Shown: positions 1 through 5,512 of the stretch, one piece after another | How positions within the stretch are numbered: position 1 is the stretch's first letter | Layout of the letters: every line of letters begins with the position of its first letter | Assembly (NCBI GenBank): GCA_045616225.1 | Contig: JAZLGI010000093.1 | Coordinates: forward strand, 1 to 5,574 | Source of the DNA: JAZLGI01 sp045616225 | Lineage (GTDB): Bacteria; Spirochaetota; Spirochaetia; Sphaerochaetales; Sphaerochaetaceae | Length of the DNA stretch: 5,574 bases | Direction: 5' to 3' | Notes under the pieces: model-generated | Databases searched by the model: none | The model's input: only the letters and a program-made list of their open reading frames with translations | Told to the model about the DNA's origin: nothing | Translations under genes and position numbers: made by a program

Positions 1-24
1 AAGAAAAAAGATTACGAAAGCTGA
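1..24 (+). CDS. Possible 3' end of an upstream gene (last 7 codons)
   Basis: Reading from base 1, the frame gives KKKDYES and then TGA at 22-24. A Lys-rich tail followed 43 bases later by an intrinsic terminator is what the end of a gene usually looks like, but seven codons cannot identify a product. The second frame is also open, to a stop at 143-145, but it would run through the terminator hairpin and its peptide does not look like a known protein. The call rests on context only. Confidence 0.3.
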   Translation, partial: KKKDYES

Positions 25-67
25 AAAAGACACAACAAAGAAATGTTTGACACAATTTGTTTTAATT

Positions 68-98
68 GCTTGCAATGTAAAAAGTTGCAAGCTTTTTT
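68..98 (+). terminator. Intrinsic terminator of the upstream gene
   Basis: An 8-bp perfect stem, GCTTGCAA (68-75) with TTGCAAGC (85-92), encloses a 9-nt loop and is followed directly by six T (93-98). This is a standard Rho-independent terminator. It separates the transporter operon from whatever lies upstream, so the operon needs its own promoter between about 99 and 277. Confidence 0.75.
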
Positions 99-277
99 GT
101 GCCTATCTTGCTGTCAAAGCCAGGACATTGACTGCGACGGAGTGAAGAACGCCCTCATGCACTTTAATGTCATACAAGTTTAATTTTTTGTTGTGTTCCC
201 GTGAATTCACGTATATCAAAATAACTGATCTTTTCCCGTGTTACATTGCGGGATATACTTGTCTAAGGAGAGAAAGT
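99..277 (+). promoter_or_regulatory. Leader and probable promoter/operator region of the ABC operon
   Basis: This gene-free stretch must carry the operon promoter, because a terminator closes off the upstream side. The best candidate I see is TTGTTG (188-193), an 18-bp spacer and TATATC (212-217), which is only a weak match to a sigma-70 promoter. Its spacer contains a perfect 12-bp palindrome CGTGAATTCACG (200-211), a plausible operator. The octamer TTCCCGTG occurs at 196-203 and again at 233-240. The second copy can pair with bases 247-253 in a small 7-bp hairpin with two G-T pairs. The regulator is unknown and the promoter call is tentative. Confidence 0.35.
265..270 (+). promoter_or_regulatory. 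Ribosome binding site that fixes the binding-protein start
   Basis: AAGGAG lies 7 bases before the ATG at 278-280. The ATG at 167 in the same frame has no such site, and the 37 residues it would add do not resemble a signal peptide. The ATG at 278 is followed at once by a typical Lys-Lys plus hydrophobic signal sequence, so 278 is the start. Confidence 0.85.
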
Positions 278-1393
278 ATGAAGAAAGTTTTAACAGTCCT
301 TCTTGTTGCTTTCTGTGCTCTTTGCGTTTTTGCAAACGGTGCTAAGGAAACAACACAGGCACAGCTTGTTCCAGGTTTTGACAATGAACTTGTCAAGGCA
401 GCTCAGGCAGAAGGTGAACTCGTAGTATACGGTTCATGTGAAGAAGAATATCTCAACGCAGCTTGCGATAAGTTCGAAGAACTTTTCGGTATTAAGGTAA
501 GCCGCCAGAGACTTTCAACTGGTGAAGTCCAGGCTAAGATTGAAGAAGAAAAGGGTAATCCATCTGCCGACGTATTCTTCGGCGGCACAACAGACCCGTA
601 CAACATGCTTGCTGATGAAGGTTGGCTTGAAGCATACGATGCAAAGAACGCTTCACACATTGCAAAAGCAGTTTACAAAGACAAGCAGAACCGCTGGTTC
701 GGTATTTACACAGGTATTCTCGGATTTATGTACAATAAAGACGAACTCAAGAGATTGGGTCTTGATGCTCCAAAAGATTGGAAAGACCTTCTCAAACCTG
801 AATACAAAGGCATGATCTGGCTTTCAAACTACAACACAGCCGGAACAGCAAAGCTCGTTCTCAACACAATGATTCAGAAGTACGGTCATGACGAAGGTAT
901 CAAGTACCTTGTTGACCTCGACAAGAATATTGAAGTTTACACAAAGTCAGGTTCTGGCCCATCAAAGAACGTAGGTATTGGCGAATGTCTTATTGGTATT
1001 GGCTTCCTCCACGATGGTATTTACCAGATTGTTGACAATGGTTACGGCAACATTGGTCTTGTTATTCCTGCAAGCGGAACATCATGTGAAATTGGTGCAA
1101 CAGCTATTTTCAAGGGTAACAAGCATCCTAATGCAGCAAAGCTCTGGATTGAATTTGCTCTTTCTCCGGATTGTGTAGACCATGCAAAGGAAAACGGTTC
1201 TTACCAGTTCCTCGTACTTGACAACGCAACACAGCCAAAAGAAGCTGCAGAATTCGGTCTTGATCCGAACAACGTTATGGATTACGACTTCGATGATGCA
1301 ACAGCTAACACAAAACAGTACATTTCTGATGTAATGGCTGCTCTTGCCAAGGCCGGTGCTAACACAGCAGATACAAGATTCCAGGTTAAGTAA
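278..1393 (+). CDS. ABC transporter substrate-binding protein, AfuA/FbpA-like (ferric iron or, more likely, sugar phosphate)
   Basis: A 371-aa secreted solute-binding protein, acting outside the inner membrane to deliver its ligand to the permease encoded next. Residues 1-19 form a signal peptide (two Lys, hydrophobic core, cleavage likely at VFA|NG). Cys13 and Cys16 have poor lipobox context, so a lipoprotein is less likely. The mature part reads as a family-1 extracellular binding protein of the COG1840 type: GELVVYGS (46-53) opens lobe 1, ADVFFGG (97-103) follows, and the hinge and lobe-2 region includes GECLIGIGFLHDG (235-247) and GTSCEIGATAIFKG (267-280). No adjacent Tyr-Tyr pair exists anywhere, although FbpA-type ferric binders use one to hold iron. 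Instead His245, Asp246 and Glu271 sit where, from memory, Actinobacillus AfuA has the His-Asp and Glu that contact glucose-6-phosphate. Family assignment is firm; substrate is inference. Lysine is AAG in 22 of 32 codons by hand count, consistent with high expression. Confidence 0.9.
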   Translation: MKKVLTVLLVAFCALCVFANGAKETTQAQLVPGFDNELVKAAQAEGELVVYGSCEEEYLNAACDKFEELFGIKVSRQRLSTGEVQAKIEEEKGNPSADVFFGGTTDPYNMLADEGWLEAYDAKNASHIAKAVYKDKQNRWFGIYTGILGFMYNKDELKRLGLDAPKDWKDLLKPEYKGMIWLSNYNTAGTAKLVLNTMIQKYGHDEGIKYLVDLDKNIEVYTKSGSGPSKNVGIGECLIGIGFLHDGIYQIVDNGYGNIGLVIPASGTSCEIGATAIFKGNKHPNAAKLWIEFALSPDCVDHAKENGSYQFLVLDNATQPKEAAEFGLDPNNVMDYDFDDATANTKQYISDVMAALAKAGANTADTRFQVK

Positions 1394-1411
1394 TTAATTA
1401 CGAATCTATTC

Positions 1412-1441
1412 AGGATGGCGGCAAACCGCCATCCTTTTTTT
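1412..1441 (+). terminator. Intrinsic terminator/attenuator between binding-protein and permease genes
   Basis: A perfect 10-bp GC-rich stem, AGGATGGCGG (1412-1421) with CCGCCATCCT (1426-1435), closes on a CAAA loop and is followed by six T (1436-1441). No separate promoter for the permease is evident in the remaining 25 bases, so the hairpin probably acts as a partial terminator and as a 3' stabiliser of the binding-protein mRNA. The result would be many binding proteins per membrane complex, a common arrangement in ABC importer operons. Confidence 0.85.
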
Positions 1442-1466
1442 AATTCTTTTTTCCAAGGAGATTGAT

Positions 1467-3179
1467 ATGGCAACAAAACAAGGTGCAAACCTTGACAGAC
1501 GCAAACTGTTGGCAGACCCGATTATGGTGTCAACTATTGTGCTGCTCATTACTTTCCTGACAGTTTTTATTCTGTATCCGCTTGCAGTTCTGCTTGTGGA
1601 CAGTATATTAGGGGACAAAGGACTTACCCTTGATGTATTCAAGCGTATTTTTGAAATTCCGACTTTTCCTGTCGCTATAACAAATACTTTAAAAGTAGGT
1701 TTTGTAGTAGGCCTTTTTGCAACTGCAGTAGGTCTTCTGTTTGCCTATGTTGAAGTTTATGTACGAATGAACAAATTCGTCGGAGGACTTTTCAAGGTAG
1801 TTTCCATGCTTCCTGTAGTATCTCCGCCTTTTGTACTTTCTCTTTCTATGATTATGCTTTTCGGAAAAGCAGGCATAATCACACGATATTTACTCGGAAT
1901 ATATGACAACAGTGTCTATGGCTTCTGGGGAATAGTAATAGTTCAGTCTATGACTTTCTTCCCTGTTTGCTACATGATGTTCAAAGGCCTGTTGAAAAAT
2001 ATAGATCCTTCATTGGAAGAAGCTGCCCGTGATATGGGTGCATCGAGAATGAAGGTTTTCTCAAGTGTAACTCTTCCGCTTCTTCTTCCGGGAATCGGAA
2101 ATGCTTTCCTTGTAACGTTTATAGAATCTATTGCAGACTTTGCAAACCCAATGATTATTGGTGGATCTTATGATACTTTGGCAACAACCATTTATCTTCA
2201 GATTACAGGAAACTACGACAAGGCCGGCGCCTCTGCAATGGCTGTTGTTCTTCTCTGTATTACACTGGCAATGTTTGTTGTACAGAAGTTCTATCTTGAG
2301 AAAAAATCAACTGCAACACTTACAGGAAAGGCATCACGTGCAAGAATGCTTATTGAAGATAAGAGTGTTAGAATTCCTCTTACCGTATTCTGTGCAGCAG
2401 CAGCCTTGTTCGTCATTATTATGTACATTTGTGTACCAATCGGATCTTTCTTCCCGACATGGGGTTATAAATTCTTCCCGCTTACCGGAAAGTGGTTCAA
2501 ACAGGTATTTACAAAATACAAAGGATTCAAGGCCTTCAGAGACTCGTTTATTCTTTCGTTTATCTCGGCCCCTATTACTGCTTTGCTTTCAATGATTATT
2601 TCTTACCTGGTTGTAAAGAGAAACTTTAAAGCCAAAGGTTTCATTGAAGCTGTTTCCATGCTTGCAATGGCAGTACCGGGAACTGTTTTGGGTGTCGGAT
2701 ACATAAGAGGTTTCTGTAACGGTATGTTCGGTAGCGGTTTCCTGCAGGGAATATACGGTACAGGTCTTATTCTTGTCATAGTCTTTGTAGTCCGTTCTCT
2801 TCCTACCGGAACAAGAAGCGGTATTTCCGCATTAAGACAAATAGATAAGAGCATAGAAGAGTCTGCATACGACATGGGTGCCGACAGCTTCAAGGTCTTT
2901 ACGACCGTAACTCTTCCGCTTATCAAGGATTCATTCCTGAGCGGACTTGTAACTTCTTTCGTAAGAAGCATTACTGCTATTTCCGCAATTATTCTTCTGG
3001 TTACTCCGCAGTTCCTGCTCATCACTGTCCAGATTAACGAGTTTGCGGAAAAAGGTGCGTACAGTCTTGCCTGTGCATTCGCTACAATACTTATTTTCAT
3101 CACGTACGGTGCTGTCCTTCTTATGAATATAGGAATGAAGTACTTCGGAACAAGCAAGAAAATCAGGGAGGTTGAATAA
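1467..3179 (+). CDS. ABC transporter permease, fused two-domain (FbpB/AfuB type)
   Basis: A 570-aa inner-membrane protein forming the channel of the importer. Two binding-protein-dependent transport domains are fused in tandem, so one chain replaces the usual permease dimer. Each half carries an EAA loop, the contact site for the ATPase: EEAARDMGA...LPLLLPG at 184-209 and EESAYDMGA...LPL at 464-485. By eye there are about 12 hydrophobic spans, near residues 18-45, 75-97, 108-133, 152-174, 203-225, 255-277, 303-325, 359-383, 393-413, 430-447, 488-515 and 535-557, with a charged linker around 278-302. The start is set by AAGGAG (1455-1460), 6 bases before ATG. Its stop overlaps the ATPase start by one base. 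The fused form fits Fbp/Afu-type systems; substrate cannot be read from this protein. Confidence 0.92.
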   Translation: MATKQGANLDRRKLLADPIMVSTIVLLITFLTVFILYPLAVLLVDSILGDKGLTLDVFKRIFEIPTFPVAITNTLKVGFVVGLFATAVGLLFAYVEVYVRMNKFVGGLFKVVSMLPVVSPPFVLSLSMIMLFGKAGIITRYLLGIYDNSVYGFWGIVIVQSMTFFPVCYMMFKGLLKNIDPSLEEAARDMGASRMKVFSSVTLPLLLPGIGNAFLVTFIESIADFANPMIIGGSYDTLATTIYLQITGNYDKAGASAMAVVLLCITLAMFVVQKFYLEKKSTATLTGKASRARMLIEDKSVRIPLTVFCAAAALFVIIMYICVPIGSFFPTWGYKFFPLTGKWFKQVFTKYKGFKAFRDSFILSFISAPITALLSMIISYLVVKRNFKAKGFIEAVSMLAMAVPGTVLGVGYIRGFCNGMFGSGFLQGIYGTGLILVIVFVVRSLPTGTRSGISALRQIDKSIEESAYDMGADSFKVFTTVTLPLIKDSFLSGLVTSFVRSITAISAIILLVTPQFLLITVQINEFAEKGAYSLACAFATILIFITYGAVLLMNIGMKYFGTSKKIREVE

Positions 3180-3181
3180 TG
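3165..3181 (+). promoter_or_regulatory. Ribosome binding site and TAATG stop-start overlap coupling permease and ATPase
   Basis: AGGGAGG (3165-3171) lies inside the last codons of the permease gene, 7 bases before the ATPase ATG at 3179-3181. The permease stop TAA (3177-3179) shares its last A with that ATG. This is the usual layout for translational coupling, which would keep the two membrane-complex subunits in balance. Confidence 0.85.
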
Positions 3182-4255
3182 AACAAAGTCAAAAAAGGCG
3201 TTCGCTTGGAACATATTTCCAAAATTTACAAAGATCCTAAAACCGGAAAGGATTTTTATGCAGTCAAAGATACAGATCTGACAATTGAACCGGGTTCATT
3301 TGTTACCCTGCTTGGTCCTTCGGGATGTGGAAAAACCACAACTCTGAGAATGATTGCCGGTTTTGAAAGTCCTGATGAGGGAGAAATTTATCTTGGAGAT
3401 GAAGCTATTAATGCCCTTACTCCTAACAAACGTGATACTGCAATGGTTTTCCAGAGTTATGCTCTTTTGCCTCATCTTAACATTTTTGACAACGTAGCAT
3501 ACGGACTTAAGCTCAGAAAGGTTCCGAAAGATGAAATTAAGGAAAGAGTAACCAAAATTCTTCACCTTGTAGAACTTGACGGAATGGAAGCAAGAATGAC
3601 AAACCAGCTTTCCGGCGGACAGCAGCAGCGTGTTGCTCTTGCAAGAGCTCTTGTTATTGAACCATCTGTTCTTCTTTTTGATGAACCTCTTTCAAACCTT
3701 GATGCAAAGCTCCGTGTTCAAATGAGAACTGAAATCAGAAGAATTCAGCAGGAAGTCGGTATTACTGCCATTTATGTTACACATGATCAGAGTGAAGCAA
3801 TGGCTATTTCGGACAAGATTATAATTATGAACAAGGGTGTAGTTGCCCAAATGGGAACACCTCATGAAATTTATTATCATCCTGTAGATGAATTTGTTGC
3901 CGACTTTATTGGCGAAGCAAACTTCCTTAAGGGTAAAATGACAGGTATGGACGGAAAGTATGCTGTTCTTGATATTGCAGGTGCTTCTGTAAGTGTTCCA
4001 TGCGAAAAAGCAATGAAAGAAGGAAAGGAATATACAGTGGTTCTCAGACCTGAAGCTGCTACCCTTAAAACAAAGGGCGGAATTCCTTGTAAAGTTGTTC
4101 TTTCATGTTTCATGGGATCTTATCAGAACTATCATGTTATGGTCGGAGATACTCTTGTCAAACTTGAAGAACCGAATCCGAAAAACAAGAAAATATTCAA
4201 TGTCGGTGACACATGCTCACTGGTATTTGATTCAGATTCAGTACATGTTCTTTAA
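3179..4255 (+). CDS. ABC transporter ATP-binding protein (FbpC/AfuC/PotA-like)
   Basis: A 358-aa cytoplasmic ATPase that drives import through the fused permease. All nucleotide-binding motifs are intact: Walker A GPSGCGKT (46-53), Q-loop Gln92 in VFQSYALLPH, signature LSGGQQQ (144-150), Walker B LLFDEP (165-170) with Asp168 and catalytic Glu169, D-loop SNLD (172-175) and switch His202 in VTHDQSEA. Residues from about 245 form the C-terminal extension, with a TOBE-like region including VVLRPEAATL, typical of ATPases of the Fbp, polyamine and sugar importer group (MOI/CUT1-like). The length is normal for the group. The extension often has a regulatory role in relatives, but no specific ligand site can be read here. 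It is the last gene of the operon, with a terminator 17 bases beyond the stop. Transporter type is certain; substrate follows from the binding protein. Confidence 0.95.
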   Translation: MNKVKKGVRLEHISKIYKDPKTGKDFYAVKDTDLTIEPGSFVTLLGPSGCGKTTTLRMIAGFESPDEGEIYLGDEAINALTPNKRDTAMVFQSYALLPHLNIFDNVAYGLKLRKVPKDEIKERVTKILHLVELDGMEARMTNQLSGGQQQRVALARALVIEPSVLLFDEPLSNLDAKLRVQMRTEIRRIQQEVGITAIYVTHDQSEAMAISDKIIIMNKGVVAQMGTPHEIYYHPVDEFVADFIGEANFLKGKMTGMDGKYAVLDIAGASVSVPCEKAMKEGKEYTVVLRPEAATLKTKGGIPCKVVLSCFMGSYQNYHVMVGDTLVKLEEPNPKNKKIFNVGDTCSLVFDSDSVHVL

Positions 4256-4272
4256 CAGTGAACATACAAAAC

Positions 4273-4298
4273 AACGGCTCCTTTTCGGGGCCGTTTTT
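4273..4298 (+). terminator. Intrinsic terminator of the ABC operon
   Basis: The arms AACGGCTCC (4273-4281) and GGGGCCGTT (4287-4295) pair over 9 bp with one G-T wobble around a TTTTC loop, and run into a T-rich tail (4294-4298, then ATTTG). It lies just after the ATPase stop and ends the operon. Confidence 0.85.
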
Positions 4299-4449
4299 AT
4301 TTGTTCTGTGAGTCAAAAGGCAATGAACTTTGCAAGTCCGTGGTTTACAGATTTTTCAGCGATTTTGGCTCTTCCGGTTTTGTGTTGGTCAATAGGTAAA
4401 AGAAAGAAAAATGATCTGCCTGAAATCACATGATTGCAGGAAATCTTTT

Positions 4450-4462
4450 GGGCTAGCAGCCC
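4450..4462. repeat. Small hairpin, 5-bp stem
   Basis: GGGCT (4450-4454) and AGCCC (4458-4462) pair around AGC. It abuts the larger inverted repeat that starts at 4463, so the two form a tandem of dyads. There is no T-run behind it, so it is not a standard terminator. Confidence 0.4.
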
Positions 4463-4498
4463 TTTGATTGCAAGAATGCAGAGCAAATTGCAATCAAA
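4463..4498. repeat. Perfect 11-bp inverted repeat with 14-nt loop
   Basis: TTTGATTGCAA (4463-4473) and TTGCAATCAAA (4488-4498) are exact reverse complements. The motif GATTGCA also appears nearby at 4432-4438. Without a T-run it is not an ordinary terminator on either strand. It could be a protein-binding dyad, the stem of a small RNA or the remnant of a mobile-element end. Confidence 0.6.
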
Positions 4499-4635
4499 TT
4501 TCTTGCCAAGTCAGTGTCATCTGCCACTCTACTAACTTCAGTTGACGCATCTGACACAGACTTAAGAGTTTCTTTTTCTTGCTTGAAACTTGGGAACAAG
4601 GGTAGAACCAGGGTGAGTATTATTAGTCAAGGTGG

Positions 4636-4676
4636 GGGTATTTGGTACAAAAATCACAGTTGTAATCCAAATACCC
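4636..4676. repeat. Long imperfect hairpin, 15 paired bases, upstream of the RhuM gene
   Basis: GGGTATTTGG (4636-4645) pairs perfectly with CCAAATACCC (4667-4676). Inside it, TACAA (4646-4650) pairs with TTGTA (4660-4664), leaving a 2-nt bulge and a 9-nt loop. It ends 34 bases before the extended -10 of the RhuM promoter. No T-run follows on the + strand. It may be a recombination or transposon end, an RNA element or a regulator site. Confidence 0.6.
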
Positions 4677-4710
4677 TAAGGTTCTGTTTGTTCTATCGTT
4701 TATTAACATG

Positions 4711-4719
4711 TGGTATTAT
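4711..4719 (+). promoter_or_regulatory. Extended -10 promoter of the RhuM-family gene
   Basis: TGGTATTAT (4711-4719) matches the extended -10 pattern TGnTATAAT at all but one position. The -35 side is poor (TTCTAT at 4691-4696 with a 17-bp spacer, or TTGTTC at 4688-4693 with 20), which is normal for extended -10 promoters. Seven bases separate the -10 from the ATG at 4727, so transcription would start at or within a few bases of the start codon. Confidence 0.5.
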
Positions 4720-4726
4720 AAACAAT

Positions 4727-5443
4727 ATGAATAACGAATTGATAATTTTTGAAGCAAAAGATAGGTCTGTCAGCATACCTGTTAAAATTGAATCTGAAAC
4801 AGTATGGCTTAACAGAAACCAAATTGCGGAATTGTTTGACAGAGATGTTAAAACAATTGGTAAACACATCAACAATGCTCTGCACGAAGAACTTGATTTT
4901 TCAAGTGTCGCAAAATTTGCGACAGTTCAAAATGAAGGGGATAGGCAAGTCCGTAGAGACATAGAATATTACAATCTTGATGTAATTATTTCTGTGGGCT
5001 ACAGAGTCAAATCCCAAAGAGGTGTTGAATTCCGTCAGTGGGCTAACAAAGTTTTAAAGCAGTATATATTGCAAGGGTATGCAAAAAACCAGAAAAGACT
5101 TGAATACTTAAACAAAACAGTTGAAATTGAGTCCAAAATTATTGCCCATATAGCAGAAATTGATACTGAAGAAATGTTCTCAGTAATCAACGGATATACT
5201 CAGGCTCTGGATCTTTTGGATGATTATGATCACCAATGCGTTTCAAAACCGGAAGGCAATGTAACTTACTCAAAACTTGAGCTGTCGGAATGTTTTGACA
5301 TAATTGCAAAAATGAAGTTCGGCAATACATCAGACTTATTCGGAACGGAAAAAGAAAATGGAAAATTGGATGGAATACTGGCAGCTGTTTATCAGACAGC
5401 ATTTGGTCAGGATGTATATCCAACACTTGAAGAGAGACTGTAA
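4727..5443 (+). CDS. rhuM: RhuM/Fic-family protein, C-terminally truncated at an IS256-family element (Fic core missing)
   Basis: A 238-aa protein with the N-terminal domain of the RhuM family. A helix-turn-helix-like segment (about 28-52, WLNRNQIAELFDRDVKTIGKHI) precedes the family hallmark YYNLDVIISVGYRVKS (81-96) and FRQWA (102-106). A helical linker follows, then LDDYDHQ (164-170), LFGTEKE (204-210) and AVYQTAFGQDVYPTLEE (220-236). In full-length relatives, about 330 aa from memory, this last segment leads straight into the Fic core with its HxFxDGNKR motif, which would transfer AMP or a similar group to a target. Here the frame stops two codons later, at the left end of an insertion sequence, so the product is catalytically dead or serves only as a DNA-binding fragment. 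The start at 4727 matches the family N-terminus; the frame is open back to 4514, but that part has no family resemblance. No ribosome site precedes the ATG. Lysine is AAA in 16 of 18 codons, against 10 of 32 in the binding protein, suggesting transfer. The original role may have been toxin-like or defensive; this is inference. Confidence 0.85.
   Translation: MNNELIIFEAKDRSVSIPVKIESETVWLNRNQIAELFDRDVKTIGKHINNALHEELDFSSVAKFATVQNEGDRQVRRDIEYYNLDVIISVGYRVKSQRGVEFRQWANKVLKQYILQGYAKNQKRLEYLNKTVEIESKIIAHIAEIDTEEMFSVINGYTQALDLLDDYDHQCVSKPEGNVTYSKLELSECFDIIAKMKFGNTSDLFGTEKENGKLDGILAAVYQTAFGQDVYPTLEERL
4906..4924. repeat. 19-bp palindrome inside the RhuM-family gene
   Basis: TGTCGCAAA (4906-4914), one central A, and TTTGCGACA (4916-4924) form perfect 9-bp arms. 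It encodes part of SSVAKFATV. A dyad this long inside a gene whose protein has a putative helix-turn-helix could be an operator, but the repeated Ala-Lys-Phe-Ala coding may produce it by chance. Confidence 0.5.
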
Positions 5444-5460
5444 ATAGTTTTGTGTAAATT

Positions 5461-5490
5461 CTGACAAATAGCTCCTGAGCGTTGTACAAT
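5461..5490 (+). promoter_or_regulatory. Promoter of the IS transposase
   Basis: CTGACA (5461-5466) and TACAAT (5485-5490) each match the sigma-70 consensus at five of six positions and are 18 bp apart. The start would fall near 5497, inside the right arm of the hairpin at 5472-5505, leaving a leader of about 16 bases that carries AGGAG at 5501-5505. Confidence 0.55.
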
Positions 5491-5511
5491 AACAATGTTC
5501 AGGAGTTTTTT
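5472..5511 (+). terminator. Hairpin with T-run at the IS left end; blocks read-through and hides the transposase ribosome site
   Basis: CTCCTGAGCGTTGT (5472-5485) pairs with ACAATGTTCAGGAG (5492-5505) over 14 bp with two G-U pairs around a 6-nt loop, and six T follow (5506-5511). In RNA that enters from outside the element it would act as a terminator and also bury the AGGAG ribosome site, which is the last five bases of the right arm. RNA begun at the element's own promoter would lack the left arm. Confidence 0.75.
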
Positions 5512-5512
5512 A

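Larger units (their letters stand above)
4299..4710. other. Intergenic region without a convincing gene; several inverted repeats and orphan open frames
   Basis: About 410 bases separate the operon terminator from the RhuM gene promoter. The + strand frames here (to a stop at 4431-4433, and the upstream extension of the RhuM frame from 4514) lack a ribosome site and family resemblance. On the minus strand two start-less frames read rather protein-like: 4453-4626, with a helical, charged sequence (VSDASTEVSRVADD), and roughly 4320-4508, ending ...AEKSVNHGLAKFIAF. They could be decayed gene pieces or chance. Three dyads lie in the region (4450-4462, 4463-4498, 4636-4676), each listed separately. 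I cannot assign a function. Confidence 0.5.

Noticed and set aside
47..52. TTGACA as a -35 box for the operon
   Set aside because: No -10-like hexamer lies 16-19 bases downstream, and any transcript would run straight into the terminator at 68-98.
167..277. Upstream ATG extending the binding protein by 37 residues
   Set aside because: No ribosome site, and the extension is not signal-like. The ATG at 278 has AAGGAG at correct spacing and begins a textbook signal peptide.
278..334. Binding protein as a lipoprotein anchored through Cys13 or Cys16
   Set aside because: The residues just before these cysteines are Phe and Leu, a poor lipobox even by spirochaete rules. VFA|NG is a good signal peptidase I site. 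Not fully excluded.
2603..3214. 203-codon minus-strand open frame opposite the permease
   Set aside because: It is antisense to a clearly conserved membrane protein, and its translation has no family features.
4095..4433. Open frame overlapping the end of the ATPase gene and running past its terminator
   Set aside because: It is mostly a shadow of the ATPase gene in another frame. The unique part (ATG at 4324) has no properly spaced ribosome site and no recognisable family.
4514..4726. N-terminal extension of the RhuM-family protein from the ATG at 4514
   Set aside because: The 71 extra residues show no family resemblance and cover the hairpin and promoter. Family homology begins at 4727 (MNNELIIFEA).
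5438..5443. Stop of the RhuM gene as a sequencing frameshift
   Set aside because: The homology ends exactly where IS256-like terminal sequence begins, and none of the expected Fic residues appear in the few codons that follow, so an insertion explains it better.
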